A DNA stretch of 64,000 nt from Bacteroidota bacterium (lineage in GTDB: Bacteria; Bacteroidota; Bacteroidia; NS11-12g; UBA955). Below, in pieces: positions 41,812 to 51,511 of the stretch (position 1 is its first letter; the number at the start of each line of letters is the position of its first letter). The notes beneath the pieces were generated by a model, which saw only the letters and a program-made list of their open reading frames with translations, ran no database searches and was not told where the DNA came from. Position numbers and translations under genes: made by a program. The stretch covers positions 1 through 64,000 of the forward strand of contig JAUXOK010000011.1 of the NCBI GenBank assembly GCA_030682255.1, written 5' to 3'.

Positions 41812-43278
41812 GTGCAAATCATTAAAAAATTGGCAGGACAAACCGCTATCTATGGGCTGAGTTCCATGTTGGGTAGATTTGTAAATTTCTTGTTAGTGAT
41901 TCCTCATACTGCCAAACTTAGTTCAGTGGGTGCCTATGGTGATATCACAGCCATTTTTGCGATGGTGGCTTTTTTAAACATTGTTTTAACCTATGGTTTA
42001 GAAACCTCCTATTTTAATTTTATCAGAAATGGCAATAATGCCAATAAAGTATTTGCTACGTTGCAAAAAAGTATCATGGCAAGCACAGCTGTTTTTTCAT
42101 TGTTGGTGCTTATTTTTCTCTCTCAGAGTGCTGTCTTTTTGGGTTTTGAAGGTCGATCAGATTATGTATGGTGTTGTTTGATTTTTTTAGTGTTCGACAC
42201 AGTTTCAGCCCTGCCTTATGCCAGACTCAGACACGAAGAAAGGCCTTTAAAATTTGCAAGTATCAAGTTAATCAATATTGGGGTTAATGTTGGTCTTAAT
42301 CTTTTGTTTTTGATGGCGCCACCAGTTTTTTTACAAGGCTATACCCAAGTAACGCTTGTGCTCATTGCCAATGCAGTGGCAAGTATTGTTTCGTTTTTGA
42401 TGCTATTGCCAATTGTACTTAAAATTAATATAACATTTGATTGGATATTGTATAAGCAAGTTTTGAAATACACTTGGCCTTTAGTATTTATCGGTTTGGC
42501 AGGCATTGTAAACGAGACCTTAGATAGAACGCTCTTAATTCGTTTGTTGCCAGCAGGCGAAGGTTCTTATCAAAATGGCATTTATGGCGCTTTTTATAAA
42601 CTTACCATGGTGATGACCATGTTTGTGCAAGCCTATAAATTTGCAGCCGAACCCTTTTTTTTCAAACAAAAAGACAATCAGGATAGCAGGGTGGTGTATG
42701 CCGAGGTGATGTTTTGGTTTGTGGCCGTTTGTTCCCTGATTTTTTTAGTTTGCATGATGTTTATAGAACCTTTAGCACATTTATTTATCAAGAATAAAGC
42801 TTACTTCGATGATTTAGATGGTCTTTTTATTGTGCCAGTTTTGTTACTTGCTAATCTTTTTTTAGGGATTTATTATAATTTAAGCATTTGGTATAAACTC
42901 AGTAACAACACAAAAATTGGCGCATTGGTTTCTATCATAGCCGCCTTAATAACAATTGTTTCAAATGTGTATTTTATCCCAATTTATGGATTTTTGGCTT
43001 GTGCATTTATTACTTTGATTGTTTATTTTTTAATGTGTATAGCTGCATATATTTTAGGAAACCGATATTTTAAAATACCTTATCAACCAATAAAATACTT
43101 AGCATTAATTGCGATTTCATTTGCCTTATACCTGATGTCAAGCTATGTTGAGGGTCAGATAAGTGTCATTTTTTGGCAGATTTGTATTAAAATAATCATT
43201 GTTTCGTTCTTGGTGTTGATAATATGGATGTTAAAACCTAAGACAAAAAACAATAAATTTGCAAACCAATCCAATTAA
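41812..43278 (+). CDS. Polysaccharide flippase (Wzx/MATE-like)
   Basis: 488 residues starting with GTG. Twelve to fourteen membrane helices cover nearly the whole chain, with the family's N-terminal pattern [34 protein letters not shown] and a second similar helix pair near 225 ([28 protein letters not shown]). Such proteins flip lipid-linked oligosaccharides or cell-wall precursors across the inner membrane. Length is normal. It opens a run of genes whose ends overlap or nearly touch (flippase, dut, nucleotidyltransferase, TPR, DUF4292, EnvC). Confidence 0.9.
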   Translation: MQIIKKLAGQTAIYGLSSMLGRFVNFLLVIPHTAKLSSVGAYGDITAIFAMVAFLNIVLTYGLETSYFNFIRNGNNANKVFATLQKSIMASTAVFSLLVLIFLSQSAVFLGFEGRSDYVWCCLIFLVFDTVSALPYARLRHEERPLKFASIKLINIGVNVGLNLLFLMAPPVFLQGYTQVTLVLIANAVASIVSFLMLLPIVLKINITFDWILYKQVLKYTWPLVFIGLAGIVNETLDRTLLIRLLPAGEGSYQNGIYGAFYKLTMVMTMFVQAYKFAAEPFFFKQKDNQDSRVVYAEVMFWFVAVCSLIFLVCMMFIEPLAHLFIKNKAYFDDLDGLFIVPVLLLANLFLGIYYNLSIWYKLSNNTKIGALVSIIAALITIVSNVYFIPIYGFLACAFITLIVYFLMCIAAYILGNRYFKIPYQPIKYLALIAISFALYLMSSYVEGQISVIFWQICIKIIIVSFLVLIIWMLKPKTKNNKFANQSN

Positions 43279-43724
43279 TGCAGGTAAAAATCATCAATAG
43301 AAGTCAAAACAAACTGCCAGAATATCAAACAGCGTATTCTGCGGGAGTTGATATTTCTGCAAATATTGATGAACCGATTGTTATTCAACCCATGGAGAGG
43401 GCTTTAATTCCAACTGGATTATTTATGGAATTGCCAATTGGCTATGAGGCACAAATAAGACCTAGAAGTGGATTGGCTTTAAAACATGGCATAACGGTTT
43501 TAAATTCACCTGGCACAATAGATGCAGATTACAGAGGTGAAATCAAGGTTTTACTTATCAATTTTGGAACTGAGGAATTCCTCATTCAAAATGGGGATAG
43601 AATAGCGCAAATGGTGATAGCCAAATGCGAACAAGCTGAATGGCTTTTAACTGAACAATTAACAGAAACAAAAAGAGGAACCGGAGGCTATGGTCATACG
43701 GGCATCAAACAATCAAATCAATGA
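43278..43724 (+). CDS. dut: dUTP diphosphatase
   Basis: The trimeric dUTPase hydrolyses dUTP to dUMP and diphosphate, keeping uracil out of DNA and supplying thymidylate synthesis. 148 residues with all five motifs: [10 protein letters not shown] (25-34), [12 protein letters not shown] (67-78), [20 protein letters not shown] (82-101), NGDRIAQMV, and the C-terminal [10 protein letters not shown]. It overlaps the flippase by one base and the next gene by four. Confidence 0.96.
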   Translation: MQVKIINRSQNKLPEYQTAYSAGVDISANIDEPIVIQPMERALIPTGLFMELPIGYEAQIRPRSGLALKHGITVLNSPGTIDADYRGEIKVLLINFGTEEFLIQNGDRIAQMVIAKCEQAEWLLTEQLTETKRGTGGYGHTGIKQSNQ

Positions 43725-44731
43725 GCGGAATAAATATAATCATCCCAATGGCAGGTATGGGCAAACGCATGAGACCACATACCCTTACAGTACCAAAACC
43801 ACTAATTCCAATAGCAGGAAAACCAATTGTACAAAGACTTGTAGAGGACATCGCTGCAGTTTGCAACGATAAAATCAATACAGTATCTTTTGTGATTGGC
43901 GATTTTGGGTTAGAAACTGAAATCAACTTAATTAAAATTGCTGAAAGCATTGGTGCAGAAGGAAAAATATATTACCAAGATGAAGCCTTAGGAACAGCCC
44001 ATGCTGTGATGTGTGCTACACCTGATTTAACGGGTGAAGTGATTGTGGCTTTTGCTGACACGTTGTTCAAAGCCGAGTTTGATTTAGACAAGTCTGCTGA
44101 TGGAACCATTTGGGTACACAAAGTGGCTAATCCAAGTCAGTTTGGTGTGGTTAAAATGAATGACGACAATATCATCACCGATTTTATTGAAAAACCAACC
44201 GAGTTTGTTTCAGATTTGGCAATTATTGGTATTTATTATTTCAAAGATGGCGATAATTTGTTAGATGAAATTCAATATTTGATGGATAACAACATCAAAG
44301 AAAAAGGCGAATATCAACTAACCAATGCTTTGGAAAACATGAAAAACAAAGGCATGTCTTTTAAACCGGGTGAAGTTCAGGAATGGTTAGATTGCGGCAA
44401 CAAAGACGCTACAGTTTATACCAACCAAAGAATTTTAGAAATTAAAAAGTCTGAATTTACAATTGCTAATGATAGATTCGATGGTTCTGTTACCATTATA
44501 GAACCGTGTTTTATCGATCAAGATGTGGTTTTAGAAAATTGCACACTTGGCCCTCATGTGAGTGTAGGTAAAAAAAGTGTTATTAAAAACGCTAAGATTT
44601 CAAATAGCATCATACAAACCCATTGTCAAATTAGCCATACAGAATTTACCAATAGTATGATTGGCAATCATGTGGTTTTTAATGGCGAAAGCAAAGAATT
44701 TAGCCTAGGCGATTACAGCACATTAAATTGA
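43721..44731 (+). CDS. Sugar-phosphate nucleotidyltransferase with left-handed beta-helix end
   Basis: 336 residues. The N-terminal catalytic fold reads [32 protein letters not shown] at 5-36, a clear NTP-sugar transferase signature with the Gly-rich loop and KPLxPIxGKPI. [16 protein letters not shown] and FVAFADTLF-type [14 protein letters not shown] give the nucleotide and metal sites. The end (about 245-336) has hexapeptide turns ([29 protein letters not shown]). It makes an activated sugar such as dTDP- or UDP-glucose; the exact base is not decided by sequence. Between dut and the TPR gene with short overlaps. Confidence 0.9.
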   Translation: MSGINIIIPMAGMGKRMRPHTLTVPKPLIPIAGKPIVQRLVEDIAAVCNDKINTVSFVIGDFGLETEINLIKIAESIGAEGKIYYQDEALGTAHAVMCATPDLTGEVIVAFADTLFKAEFDLDKSADGTIWVHKVANPSQFGVVKMNDDNIITDFIEKPTEFVSDLAIIGIYYFKDGDNLLDEIQYLMDNNIKEKGEYQLTNALENMKNKGMSFKPGEVQEWLDCGNKDATVYTNQRILEIKKSEFTIANDRFDGSVTIIEPCFIDQDVVLENCTLGPHVSVGKKSVIKNAKISNSIIQTHCQISHTEFTNSMIGNHVVFNGESKEFSLGDYSTLN

Positions 44732-46269
44732 TTAGAATTAATGAAAATAGCTTTCTTTTAAGATTTGTTGGTATAACATGTCTCAGTCTGTTTTTATTTT
44801 CGTGTGCTAGCAAAAAAAATATATCAAGCAATCCATCAAAAACGGATTCAAAACTCAGTAATTCATCCGATGAATTATTTATAGATGCTGTTGTACAAAA
44901 ACAAATAGGTAATAATGAAAAAGCCATACAGTTATTTTTAAAATACATTGCTCAACACCCTAAGGTGGCTGCGTCATATTTTCATTTAAGTGAACTTTAT
45001 GCCATCGAATCCAAAAATGATTTGGTGCTTCAAAATGCCATGCAAGCTTATGAATTGGAGAACAACAACAAGTTCTTTGCCTTGAACTATGCCAAAACTT
45101 TAGCATACAATAGAAATCTTGATTTGGCTATCAATGTTTTACAAAATGCAATAAAAAATCATCCAAAAGATGAACCGCTTGCCAAGGAATTAGATGGTTT
45201 GTTTATTCAAAAAGGTCAGATAGATGAAGCTATTAAAGTTTGGCAAAATTTTGAAAAACATGCTGGCTATAAATTATCAACTTCATTGAGATTAATAGAA
45301 CTTTACAAAGTAAAAAAAGATTTTCAATCTGCACATGATGTTTATGATCAAATCAAAAAAGCTTCCCCTTTAAAAATCAAGTATTACATTGATGATGCTA
45401 GGATATACAAACAACAAGGAGATGATGTCAACGCCATTTTGAATTTGGAAAAAGCTGTAGCCATTCAACCCAGTAATTATGAAGTGAATTTAGAATTGTA
45501 TCAGTTTTATAACATTAAAAAAGACACAACAAAATCCAATGTTTATTTTAGAAATATCATTTCTGATGCGAAAGTAGGTTCGGATAAAAAAGCACCCTTG
45601 GTAAAAGATGGCATGCAACAATTTGAACAAAATGCTCACCAAAATCAATTGTTGTGGATAGCTAATCAAATGCAACTAATACATCCCAATGATGACAGAG
45701 CGTTGTTCATGGTTGCACAAATTTATGATTTGCTAAAAGATGATAATAAAGCTATCGATTTTTATCAAAAAGCAACTGCTATTAATCCTAATTTATTTGA
45801 CGCGTGGCAAAACGCAATATTCTCTGCTAATAGAAGCAAGCAATATAAAAAGGCAATTGAAATTTCAAAAGAAGCATTGGACTTTTTTCCCAATCAAACA
45901 CAGTTTTATGTTTTGTTGTCTAAGTCGCAGTTATTGCAAAAAGAATATCAGCAAGCACTCACAACTGCCAACAATGGTCTGAAAATTGCAGCTTTGCAAG
46001 GTATGAGTCAAGCGGGATTAATAGAATTGAATTATCAAAAAATTGCAGCACTCATTAAACTTCAGAACTTTTTGGAAGCAACAAAAGAAATCAATGAATT
46101 TTTAAAGATTAATAATGATGATTTTCAGTTAAATGAATATATGGGAGATATACTAGCTTTGCAAGGCAAAACAGAAGAAGCAGTTTCGTTTTGGAAAAAA
46201 GCAATCAATTCACAAGTGGAAAACAAGATTTTAAACCAAAAAATTAAAGAGAAAAAGTATGTGGAATAG
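44728..46269 (+). CDS. TPR-repeat lipoprotein
   Basis: 513 residues from a TTG overlapping the preceding stop (TTGA). The signal peptide ends in FLFSC with lipobox Cys26. After a short linker, about ten tetratricopeptide-like repeats follow (for example NNEKAIQLFLKYIAQHPKVAASYFHLSELY, NPNLFDAWQNAIFSANRSKQYKKAIEISKEAL). TPR lipoproteins act as scaffolds for envelope complexes. It overlaps the DUF4292 gene by 11 bp, which suggests they work together. Confidence 0.9.
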   Translation: MIRINENSFLLRFVGITCLSLFLFSCASKKNISSNPSKTDSKLSNSSDELFIDAVVQKQIGNNEKAIQLFLKYIAQHPKVAASYFHLSELYAIESKNDLVLQNAMQAYELENNNKFFALNYAKTLAYNRNLDLAINVLQNAIKNHPKDEPLAKELDGLFIQKGQIDEAIKVWQNFEKHAGYKLSTSLRLIELYKVKKDFQSAHDVYDQIKKASPLKIKYYIDDARIYKQQGDDVNAILNLEKAVAIQPSNYEVNLELYQFYNIKKDTTKSNVYFRNIISDAKVGSDKKAPLVKDGMQQFEQNAHQNQLLWIANQMQLIHPNDDRALFMVAQIYDLLKDDNKAIDFYQKATAINPNLFDAWQNAIFSANRSKQYKKAIEISKEALDFFPNQTQFYVLLSKSQLLQKEYQQALTTANNGLKIAALQGMSQAGLIELNYQKIAALIKLQNFLEATKEINEFLKINNDDFQLNEYMGDILALQGKTEEAVSFWKKAINSQVENKILNQKIKEKKYVE

Positions 46270-47038
46270 ATTAGTTATTTTATCAATATTGGTTTTAAGT
46301 ACCATGGCTACTTCCTGTAAAAGCAGAAAGAAGAAAAATATACCTCCGCCAGTTGTAACCCAATCCATAGATTCTACTCAAATGATATCAAAGGCTGTTT
46401 CGTTATTATTGCCTACATTGTTTGATTGGAAATATTTTTCTTCAAAAATGAGCATCAGTTATCAAAATGGTTCGGATAAAAAATCCTTTGATGCCAATGT
46501 AAGAATGTACAAAGATTCTCTTATTTGGCTATCTGCCAGTATGTTTGGTATAGAAGGTGGCAGAGTTTTAATCAATCCAGATTCTGCTGTTTTAATGAAT
46601 AAGTTAGAACGCAATTACATGGTCTATAAAAAAGACATGGCAAAAGGTTTTATAGATGTGCCATTGGATGTCAAACAACTTCAAAACTTATTACTTGCAA
46701 GACCTATTTTTGAATTGAATAACTACCGTTTGATGGATTTGCCCCCTACAACCATCGAATTTCTTCAAAAGCAATTAAATACTTCGCACCATTACAATGA
46801 TAATCCATTGTTCATTGTATTAACTAAGATACAAGAACTGAAAAACAATACCAATGTTCAGGCTAACTATTCTAATTATTTGGATATCAATGGTCGACAG
46901 TTTGCTCAAAAACTAGAAATCAATTCAAAAAACAACGAATCGACTATCAATATCATCATTGAATTTAGAAATCCTGATTTTCAAACTGAATTAACTTTCC
47001 CTTTAACAATACCTAGTTCGTATGAAAAAGTTAAATAA
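46259..47038 (+). CDS. DUF4292 lipoprotein
   Basis: 259 residues. MWNRLVILSILVLSTMATSC gives a lipobox with Cys20. The mature part (WKYFSSKMSISYQNGSDKKSFDANVRMYKDSLIWLSASMFGIEGGRVLINPDSAVLMNKLERNYMVY) is a LolA/LppX-like beta-structure that characterises the DUF4292 family. In Bacteroidota this gene commonly sits between a TPR gene and an EnvC-like gene, exactly as here, and a role in lipoprotein or cell-wall handling is inferred only from that context. It overlaps the EnvC-like gene by 17 bp. Confidence 0.88.
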   Translation: MWNRLVILSILVLSTMATSCKSRKKKNIPPPVVTQSIDSTQMISKAVSLLLPTLFDWKYFSSKMSISYQNGSDKKSFDANVRMYKDSLIWLSASMFGIEGGRVLINPDSAVLMNKLERNYMVYKKDMAKGFIDVPLDVKQLQNLLLARPIFELNNYRLMDLPPTTIEFLQKQLNTSHHYNDNPLFIVLTKIQELKNNTNVQANYSNYLDINGRQFAQKLEINSKNNESTINIIIEFRNPDFQTELTFPLTIPSSYEKVK

Positions 47039-48296
47039 CATATCACTTTTCTTGTTGCTATTAATTGGTATCAATGGCGTTTTTGCTCAAAGCCGAAAGG
47101 AACTAGAAAAACAAAGAAAGAAAACTGAGGAACAAATTGCATTAACCCAAAAAATATTAAAAGAAACTAAAGCCAAAAAATCACAAAGTTTAAAAGAAAT
47201 TACCACCATTGTTAGATTAATTGAAAAAAGAGAAGAGCTTATTCAGAATATCAATCAGGAAATTGGTTTTGTAAACAATGAGATTGAAACCAAGAAATCT
47301 GAAATTGACAGTGTTAATTCACAATTAGAAATTCAGAAAAAAAACTATGCAAGGGCTATCAAGCAAAATTATAAAACCAAAAAAGTTTATAATAATACGC
47401 TCTATCTTTTTGCCGCCAAATCTTTTAATCAGTTTTTTCAAAGGGTAAAATTCAATCAATATTTATCCAAAGCACAAGAAAAGTTTCTTTATAAAATTAA
47501 TCATGAAAAAGAAGTATTAGAATTGAAATTAAAAGAATTGTTTGTTTTAAAAGGCAGTAAAGAACAATTGGCGGGTGTAAAAAAGCAAGAAGTTCAAAAA
47601 TTAGAAGGCGATAAAACAGCTAAAAATAAAGTAGTGGTAGCTTTAACAGGCAAGGAATCAGAGCTGAAAGCAAATTTAGAAAAACAAAAAAAGGCAAAAG
47701 AGAATTTGAATGCAAAAATCAATGCCATCATTGCCAAAGAAATAGCAGAAGCTAAGAGAAGAGCCGATGCTGAAAGAGCAAGAAAAGCAGCTGCAGCAGC
47801 AAAAAAACCTGACGATAATAAACCGGTTGAAAAAGAACCCAAAAAACAAGAATACGATGTTTTGCCTGAGGTAAAACTAATGTCTGATAATTTTATAGCC
47901 AATAAAGGAAAATTGCCGTGGCCTGTAGAAAAAGGATTTATCAGTGATAGATTTGGAACTCATGCTCATGCCAAACTCGACCAAGTTATGATTCAAAATA
48001 ATGGCATAGACATTCAAACTGTTGCTGGGTCGGTGGCAAGATGTGTACACAAGGGCACAGTTACAGCTATTATTTCTATCCCAGGAATGGGCAAAGCGGT
48101 TTTGGTAAATCATGGAGAATACTACACGGTTTATGCTAAGTTAAAAGACATTCAAGTGACACAAGGGCAAGAAGTTGATTTAAAACAAGTGATTGGCACA
48201 ATTGCAGAAGGAGATGAAGGAACCACCGAAATTCATTTTGAAATTTGGTATAATCAAGACAAACAAAACCCCGAACACTGGTTAGTCAAAAAATAA
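47022..48296 (+). CDS. EnvC-like murein hydrolase activator with degenerate LytM domain
   Basis: 424 residues: a signal peptide (NISLFLLLLIGINGVFAQ), a long coiled coil at about 25-250 (ELEKQRKKTEEQIALTQKILKETKAKK, and an Ala/Lys-rich run AERARKAAAAAKK), and a C-terminal LytM/M23 fold at about 300-424. The metal sites are altered: the usual HxGxD reads NNGID and YAHL reads YAKL, while IHFEIW keeps its His. This is what is known for EnvC and NlpD, which activate amidases instead of cutting wall themselves. The gene belongs to the cell-envelope cluster. Confidence 0.9.
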   Translation: MKKLNNISLFLLLLIGINGVFAQSRKELEKQRKKTEEQIALTQKILKETKAKKSQSLKEITTIVRLIEKREELIQNINQEIGFVNNEIETKKSEIDSVNSQLEIQKKNYARAIKQNYKTKKVYNNTLYLFAAKSFNQFFQRVKFNQYLSKAQEKFLYKINHEKEVLELKLKELFVLKGSKEQLAGVKKQEVQKLEGDKTAKNKVVVALTGKESELKANLEKQKKAKENLNAKINAIIAKEIAEAKRRADAERARKAAAAAKKPDDNKPVEKEPKKQEYDVLPEVKLMSDNFIANKGKLPWPVEKGFISDRFGTHAHAKLDQVMIQNNGIDIQTVAGSVARCVHKGTVTAIISIPGMGKAVLVNHGEYYTVYAKLKDIQVTQGQEVDLKQVIGTIAEGDEGTTEIHFEIWYNQDKQNPEHWLVKK

Positions 48297-48297
48297 T

Positions 48298-49155
48298 ATG
48301 AAGCCAATAAAAATTAAGAAAATAGGAATTGCTGGAGCTGGTACCATGGGAATTGGGATTGCTCAAGTATGTGCAATGGCTGGATATCAAGTTTACTTAT
48401 TCGATTTAAAAATTGAAATAGTTCAAAAAGCTGAAAAACAACTAAGTCAATCCTTAGATAAATTGATTCAGATAGGTAAATTATCAGAAGAAGGTAAACA
48501 AGAAACATTGTCTTTGGTAAAATTTACAGATTGTATGGATGATTTAAAAGTGGATTTAGTTATTGAAGCAATTGTTGAAAAAACAGAACCCAAAGTTGAA
48601 TTATTTAGTCGATTAATGGAAATTAATGGTGAAAATTGTATTTATGGCACCAATACCTCTTCCATTCCTATTACCCAAATAGCAGCAAAATTAAAATTTC
48701 CTGAGTTATTGGTTGGGATTCATTTTTTCAATCCTGCTCAGATAATGAAATTGGTAGAAATTATTAAAGGGGCAAAAACGCATTCTATAATAGTAGAACA
48801 GGCTTACAATTTTGTTAAACATCTTAAAAAACAACCCGTCATAGCAGCAGATGCGCCAGGTTTTATTGTCAACAGAGTAGCCAGACTTTATTATGTTGAA
48901 TCTTTAAAACTATTAGAAGAAGGAGTGGCAACCATAGAAACAGTTGATGCCATCATGGAATCATCAGGTTTTAAAATGGGACCATTTAGATTGATGGATT
49001 TAATTGGTATAGATACCAACTATTCAGTAACAGAAAGTCAATACAATTTGTTTAATCAAGAAGCGAGGTTCAGACCAAGTAGAATTCAAAAACAAAAAGT
49101 AGAAGCTGGCTTACATGGCAGAAAAACAAAAGAAGGATTTTATAAATATGAATAA
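48298..49155 (+). CDS. 3-hydroxybutyryl-CoA dehydrogenase
   Basis: 285 residues. The enzyme interconverts 3-hydroxyacyl-CoA and 3-ketoacyl-CoA with NAD(P). The N-terminus reads KIGIAGAGTMGIGIAQVCAMAGYQVYLFDL (dinucleotide fold), followed by LVIEAIVEKTEPKVELF, GTNTSSIPITQIA, GIHFFNPAQIMKLVEII with the catalytic His and the Asn of the HFFNP motif, and DAPGFIVNRVARLYYVESLKLLEEG with the second Asn. The C-terminal MGPFRLMDLIGID is standard. It starts one base after the EnvC-like gene and overlaps nothing vital. Related genes are not nearby. Confidence 0.93.
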   Translation: MKPIKIKKIGIAGAGTMGIGIAQVCAMAGYQVYLFDLKIEIVQKAEKQLSQSLDKLIQIGKLSEEGKQETLSLVKFTDCMDDLKVDLVIEAIVEKTEPKVELFSRLMEINGENCIYGTNTSSIPITQIAAKLKFPELLVGIHFFNPAQIMKLVEIIKGAKTHSIIVEQAYNFVKHLKKQPVIAADAPGFIVNRVARLYYVESLKLLEEGVATIETVDAIMESSGFKMGPFRLMDLIGIDTNYSVTESQYNLFNQEARFRPSRIQKQKVEAGLHGRKTKEGFYKYE

Positions 49156-49600
49156 ATTAATAACCTCATTTTTGATGTTTTTGGTAGTGCTAACATCTTC
49201 ATGTACTAAAAATAACGTTAATCCCGACCCAATTTTGGAAGTTCCAGTAAGTATTACAATCAATATGGCTTTACCTCAATACGAACATCTGCAATTTCAA
49301 GGTTCATTTGTATATGAACAAGGTGGTGTTAAAGGAATCGTTGTAGTTCATCATTCAGATGATCAGTATTATGCATTCGATAGGTCGTGTAGCTATCAGC
49401 CAAACAATCAATGTTCTAAATTGGAGGTTGATAGTTCGATTTTGTTGTTTAGATGTGGCGAAACAGTTAATAATTCATTTGTAAAGTGTTGTGATTCAAG
49501 GTTTTCATTTGATGGAAGCGTGTTCAATGGACCATCTGTTTTTGGGTTAAAACATTATAATGTTTCAAAAAGTGGAAACCTATTAAATATTAAAAATTAA
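49148..49600 (+). CDS. Rieske-like lipoprotein with altered iron-sulfur ligands
   Basis: 150 residues from the ATG at 49148, where the lipoprotein signal MNKLITSFLMFLVVLTSSC begins (Cys19); the frame upstream lies in the previous gene. The mature part resembles small Rieske-type lipoproteins of Bacteroidota (YYAFDRSCSYQP...VKCCDSRFSFDGSVFNGPSVFGLKHYNV), but the classical C-x-H and C-x-x-H ligand pairs are missing. Cysteines are at 81, 89, 103, 114 and 115. It may bind a different metal centre, form disulfides, or be a structural relic. It overlaps the previous gene by 8 bp. Confidence 0.8.
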   Translation: MNKLITSFLMFLVVLTSSCTKNNVNPDPILEVPVSITINMALPQYEHLQFQGSFVYEQGGVKGIVVVHHSDDQYYAFDRSCSYQPNNQCSKLEVDSSILLFRCGETVNNSFVKCCDSRFSFDGSVFNGPSVFGLKHYNVSKSGNLLNIKN

Positions 49601-49640
49601 TTTTTTTTTAAAAAATTGTTTTAATAGTCAAACCTTTTTA

Positions 49641-49648
49641 TATATTTG
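49641..49648 (+). promoter_or_regulatory. Probable -7 element of the OmpA/TSP3 gene
   Basis: TATATTTG, 40 bp before the start codon. A TTTT at 49619-49622 is in roughly the right place for a weak -33. Confidence 0.4.
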
Positions 49649-49688
49649 TCGAATTATTAACAATTATTAAAGAATAAAATCTCAGCTT

Positions 49689-51227
49689 ATGATAATGAAA
49701 AAATTACTATTTGTACTTATTGCGGTTTGTCTAACTCAAACCAGTTATTCCCAGTCAGCAGAACGCAGGTTGGGTTTCGAAATTAATGGTGGAATAAATG
49801 AATATCAGGGTGATTTAGGCTCTGCTTTGTTTTTTGCCAGAAAACCTAATTACCAAGGTGTTGGATATTCTATTGGATATTATTTAACGCCAAACATTGA
49901 TATTTGTTTATTTGGATCTGGTGGGGATGTAGGATTTCAAACAGAGCTTCAATATGTTGACGAAGACATAAGATATCAGTCATTCAGAATGAACTTTGCA
50001 ACTGTAAATGGTGGTTTTAGATTCAAATTTTTGAAAGACAAACCATTTACACCTTACATCATGTTAGGAGCTGGCGGATTGTATATGCATACAAAAGTGA
50101 GCCGTCATCCTACAGCATATACTGGTGCAGCTGGTAATGTTGTTGGCGGATTTGGATTTCAATTTATGCCAAGTGAGTCGTTTGGAATTAGACTACAATC
50201 AATGTTTAATTACACCTTTAATGACATTTGGGATGGATCTCCATACAGATATATGGTTCACACCAGAAACAAAAACAACGATATGATTGCACATCATTCA
50301 TTAGGTGTATTCTTTAATATTCCTTATGGAGATGCTTCATCAATGGGTGGAAGCAAACAAAAAGACAAAGATAAAGATGGTGTGCCAGACAAATTGGATA
50401 AATGTCCTAAAACTAAACCTTGGGAGTTACCTGTTAATGATGAAGGTTGTCCTAAAGATTCAGATTTGGATAGTATTCCTGATTTTCAAGATTCTTGTCC
50501 TTACAACTTCGGTCCTCGTAAGTACAACGGTTGTCCTGATACTGATGGAGATGGTATCCTTGATAAATTAGATAAATGCCCTAAAAATGCAGGTCCAGCC
50601 GAATTTAATGGTTGTCCAGATACTGATGGTGATGGTATCATTGATATTGAAGACCAATGTCCTGAAGTAAAAGGTTTAAAACAATTTAATGGTTGCCCAG
50701 ATACAGATGGAGATGGCATTGAAGATAGAAAAGATAAATGTCCAACTAAAGCAGGAACTGCTGAAGGTGAAGGTTGTCCAGATACTGATGGTGATGGTGT
50801 TTATGACCACAAAGACGTTTGTCCAACAGTTGCAGGTCCAGCTACTAATAAAGGTTGTCCTGAAATCAAACAAGAGGTTGTTGCTAAAATTGCTCTTGCA
50901 GCAAAAGGTATTTACTTTGAAACCGGTAAAGACGTTATTAAACCAGAATCTTTTGTTAATTTGGATATACTTGTTGGTATTTTGAATGAATTCCCTGAAG
51001 CTGCGGTATACATCGAAGGTCATACAGATAATGTAGGCGACCCAGCCAAAAACTTGGAACTATCTCAAAAACGTGCTGATGCTGTAATGGCTTATTTAAT
51101 CAATAAAGGTGTCAAACCTTCTAGGTTAACTGCTAATGGTTATGGAGATACTAAGCCAATTGCTGATAACAAAACTAAAGATGGTAAAGCTAAAAACAGA
51201 AGAGTTTACTTCCAATTGAAGTATTAG
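49689..51227 (+). CDS. OmpA family outer-membrane protein with thrombospondin type 3 repeats
   Basis: 512 residues (start at the ATG 49689 or the one at 49695). After the signal peptide (KKLLFVLIAVCLTQTSYSQ) a barrel-like domain runs to about residue 215 (GYSIGYYLTPNIDICLFG, YIMLGAGGLYMHTKV). Then come five to six calcium-binding TSP3 repeats (DKDGVPDKLDKCP, DTDGDGILDKLDKCP, DTDGDGIIDIEDQCP and so on) to about 395, and an OmpA peptidoglycan-binding domain (YIEGHTDNVGDPAKNLELSQ, RLTANGYGDTKPIADN). It should link outer membrane and cell wall. It has its own terminator. Confidence 0.94.
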   Translation: MIMKKLLFVLIAVCLTQTSYSQSAERRLGFEINGGINEYQGDLGSALFFARKPNYQGVGYSIGYYLTPNIDICLFGSGGDVGFQTELQYVDEDIRYQSFRMNFATVNGGFRFKFLKDKPFTPYIMLGAGGLYMHTKVSRHPTAYTGAAGNVVGGFGFQFMPSESFGIRLQSMFNYTFNDIWDGSPYRYMVHTRNKNNDMIAHHSLGVFFNIPYGDASSMGGSKQKDKDKDGVPDKLDKCPKTKPWELPVNDEGCPKDSDLDSIPDFQDSCPYNFGPRKYNGCPDTDGDGILDKLDKCPKNAGPAEFNGCPDTDGDGIIDIEDQCPEVKGLKQFNGCPDTDGDGIEDRKDKCPTKAGTAEGEGCPDTDGDGVYDHKDVCPTVAGPATNKGCPEIKQEVVAKIALAAKGIYFETGKDVIKPESFVNLDILVGILNEFPEAAVYIEGHTDNVGDPAKNLELSQKRADAVMAYLINKGVKPSRLTANGYGDTKPIADNKTKDGKAKNRRVYFQLKY

Positions 51228-51246
51228 ATTTAAATTAAATATATTG

Positions 51247-51280
51247 AAAAGGGGAGCTTATTATAAGCTCCCCTTTTTTT
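51247..51280 (+). terminator. Rho-independent terminator after the OmpA/TSP3 gene
   Basis: Arms GGGGAGCTTA (51251-51260) and TAAGCTCCCC (51264-51273), loop TTA, followed by seven Ts and preceded by As. It lies 20 bp after the stop and closes the long cluster. Confidence 0.92.
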
Positions 51281-51511
51281 ACAAAATGTTAATTATGTTT
51301 TGTTTTATTAAATTCGGTTATCAGATTTTTAGAATTTAATTATGATTTAATATTTTGCCTAACGCAGATAAAATAGCCATTTTTACGCATTGTTTTTACT
51401 AAAATCATTCTATACCTATAGAGCATATAAAAATCAAAATTGGTGTTATAATAAGTTATTAGTTGTTGTTTAAAGCAAAAAGATAATGGTTAATGTAAAT
51501 CAATCAAGTTT

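Noticed and set aside
47594-47902. 102-codon minus-strand frame over the EnvC coiled coil
   Set aside because: It is a shadow of the Ala/Lys/Glu-rich coiled-coil codons, with no independent signal.
49115-49147. Longer start of the Rieske-like lipoprotein
   Set aside because: It lies inside the 3-hydroxybutyryl-CoA dehydrogenase gene, and the lipoprotein signal starts at the ATG at 49148.
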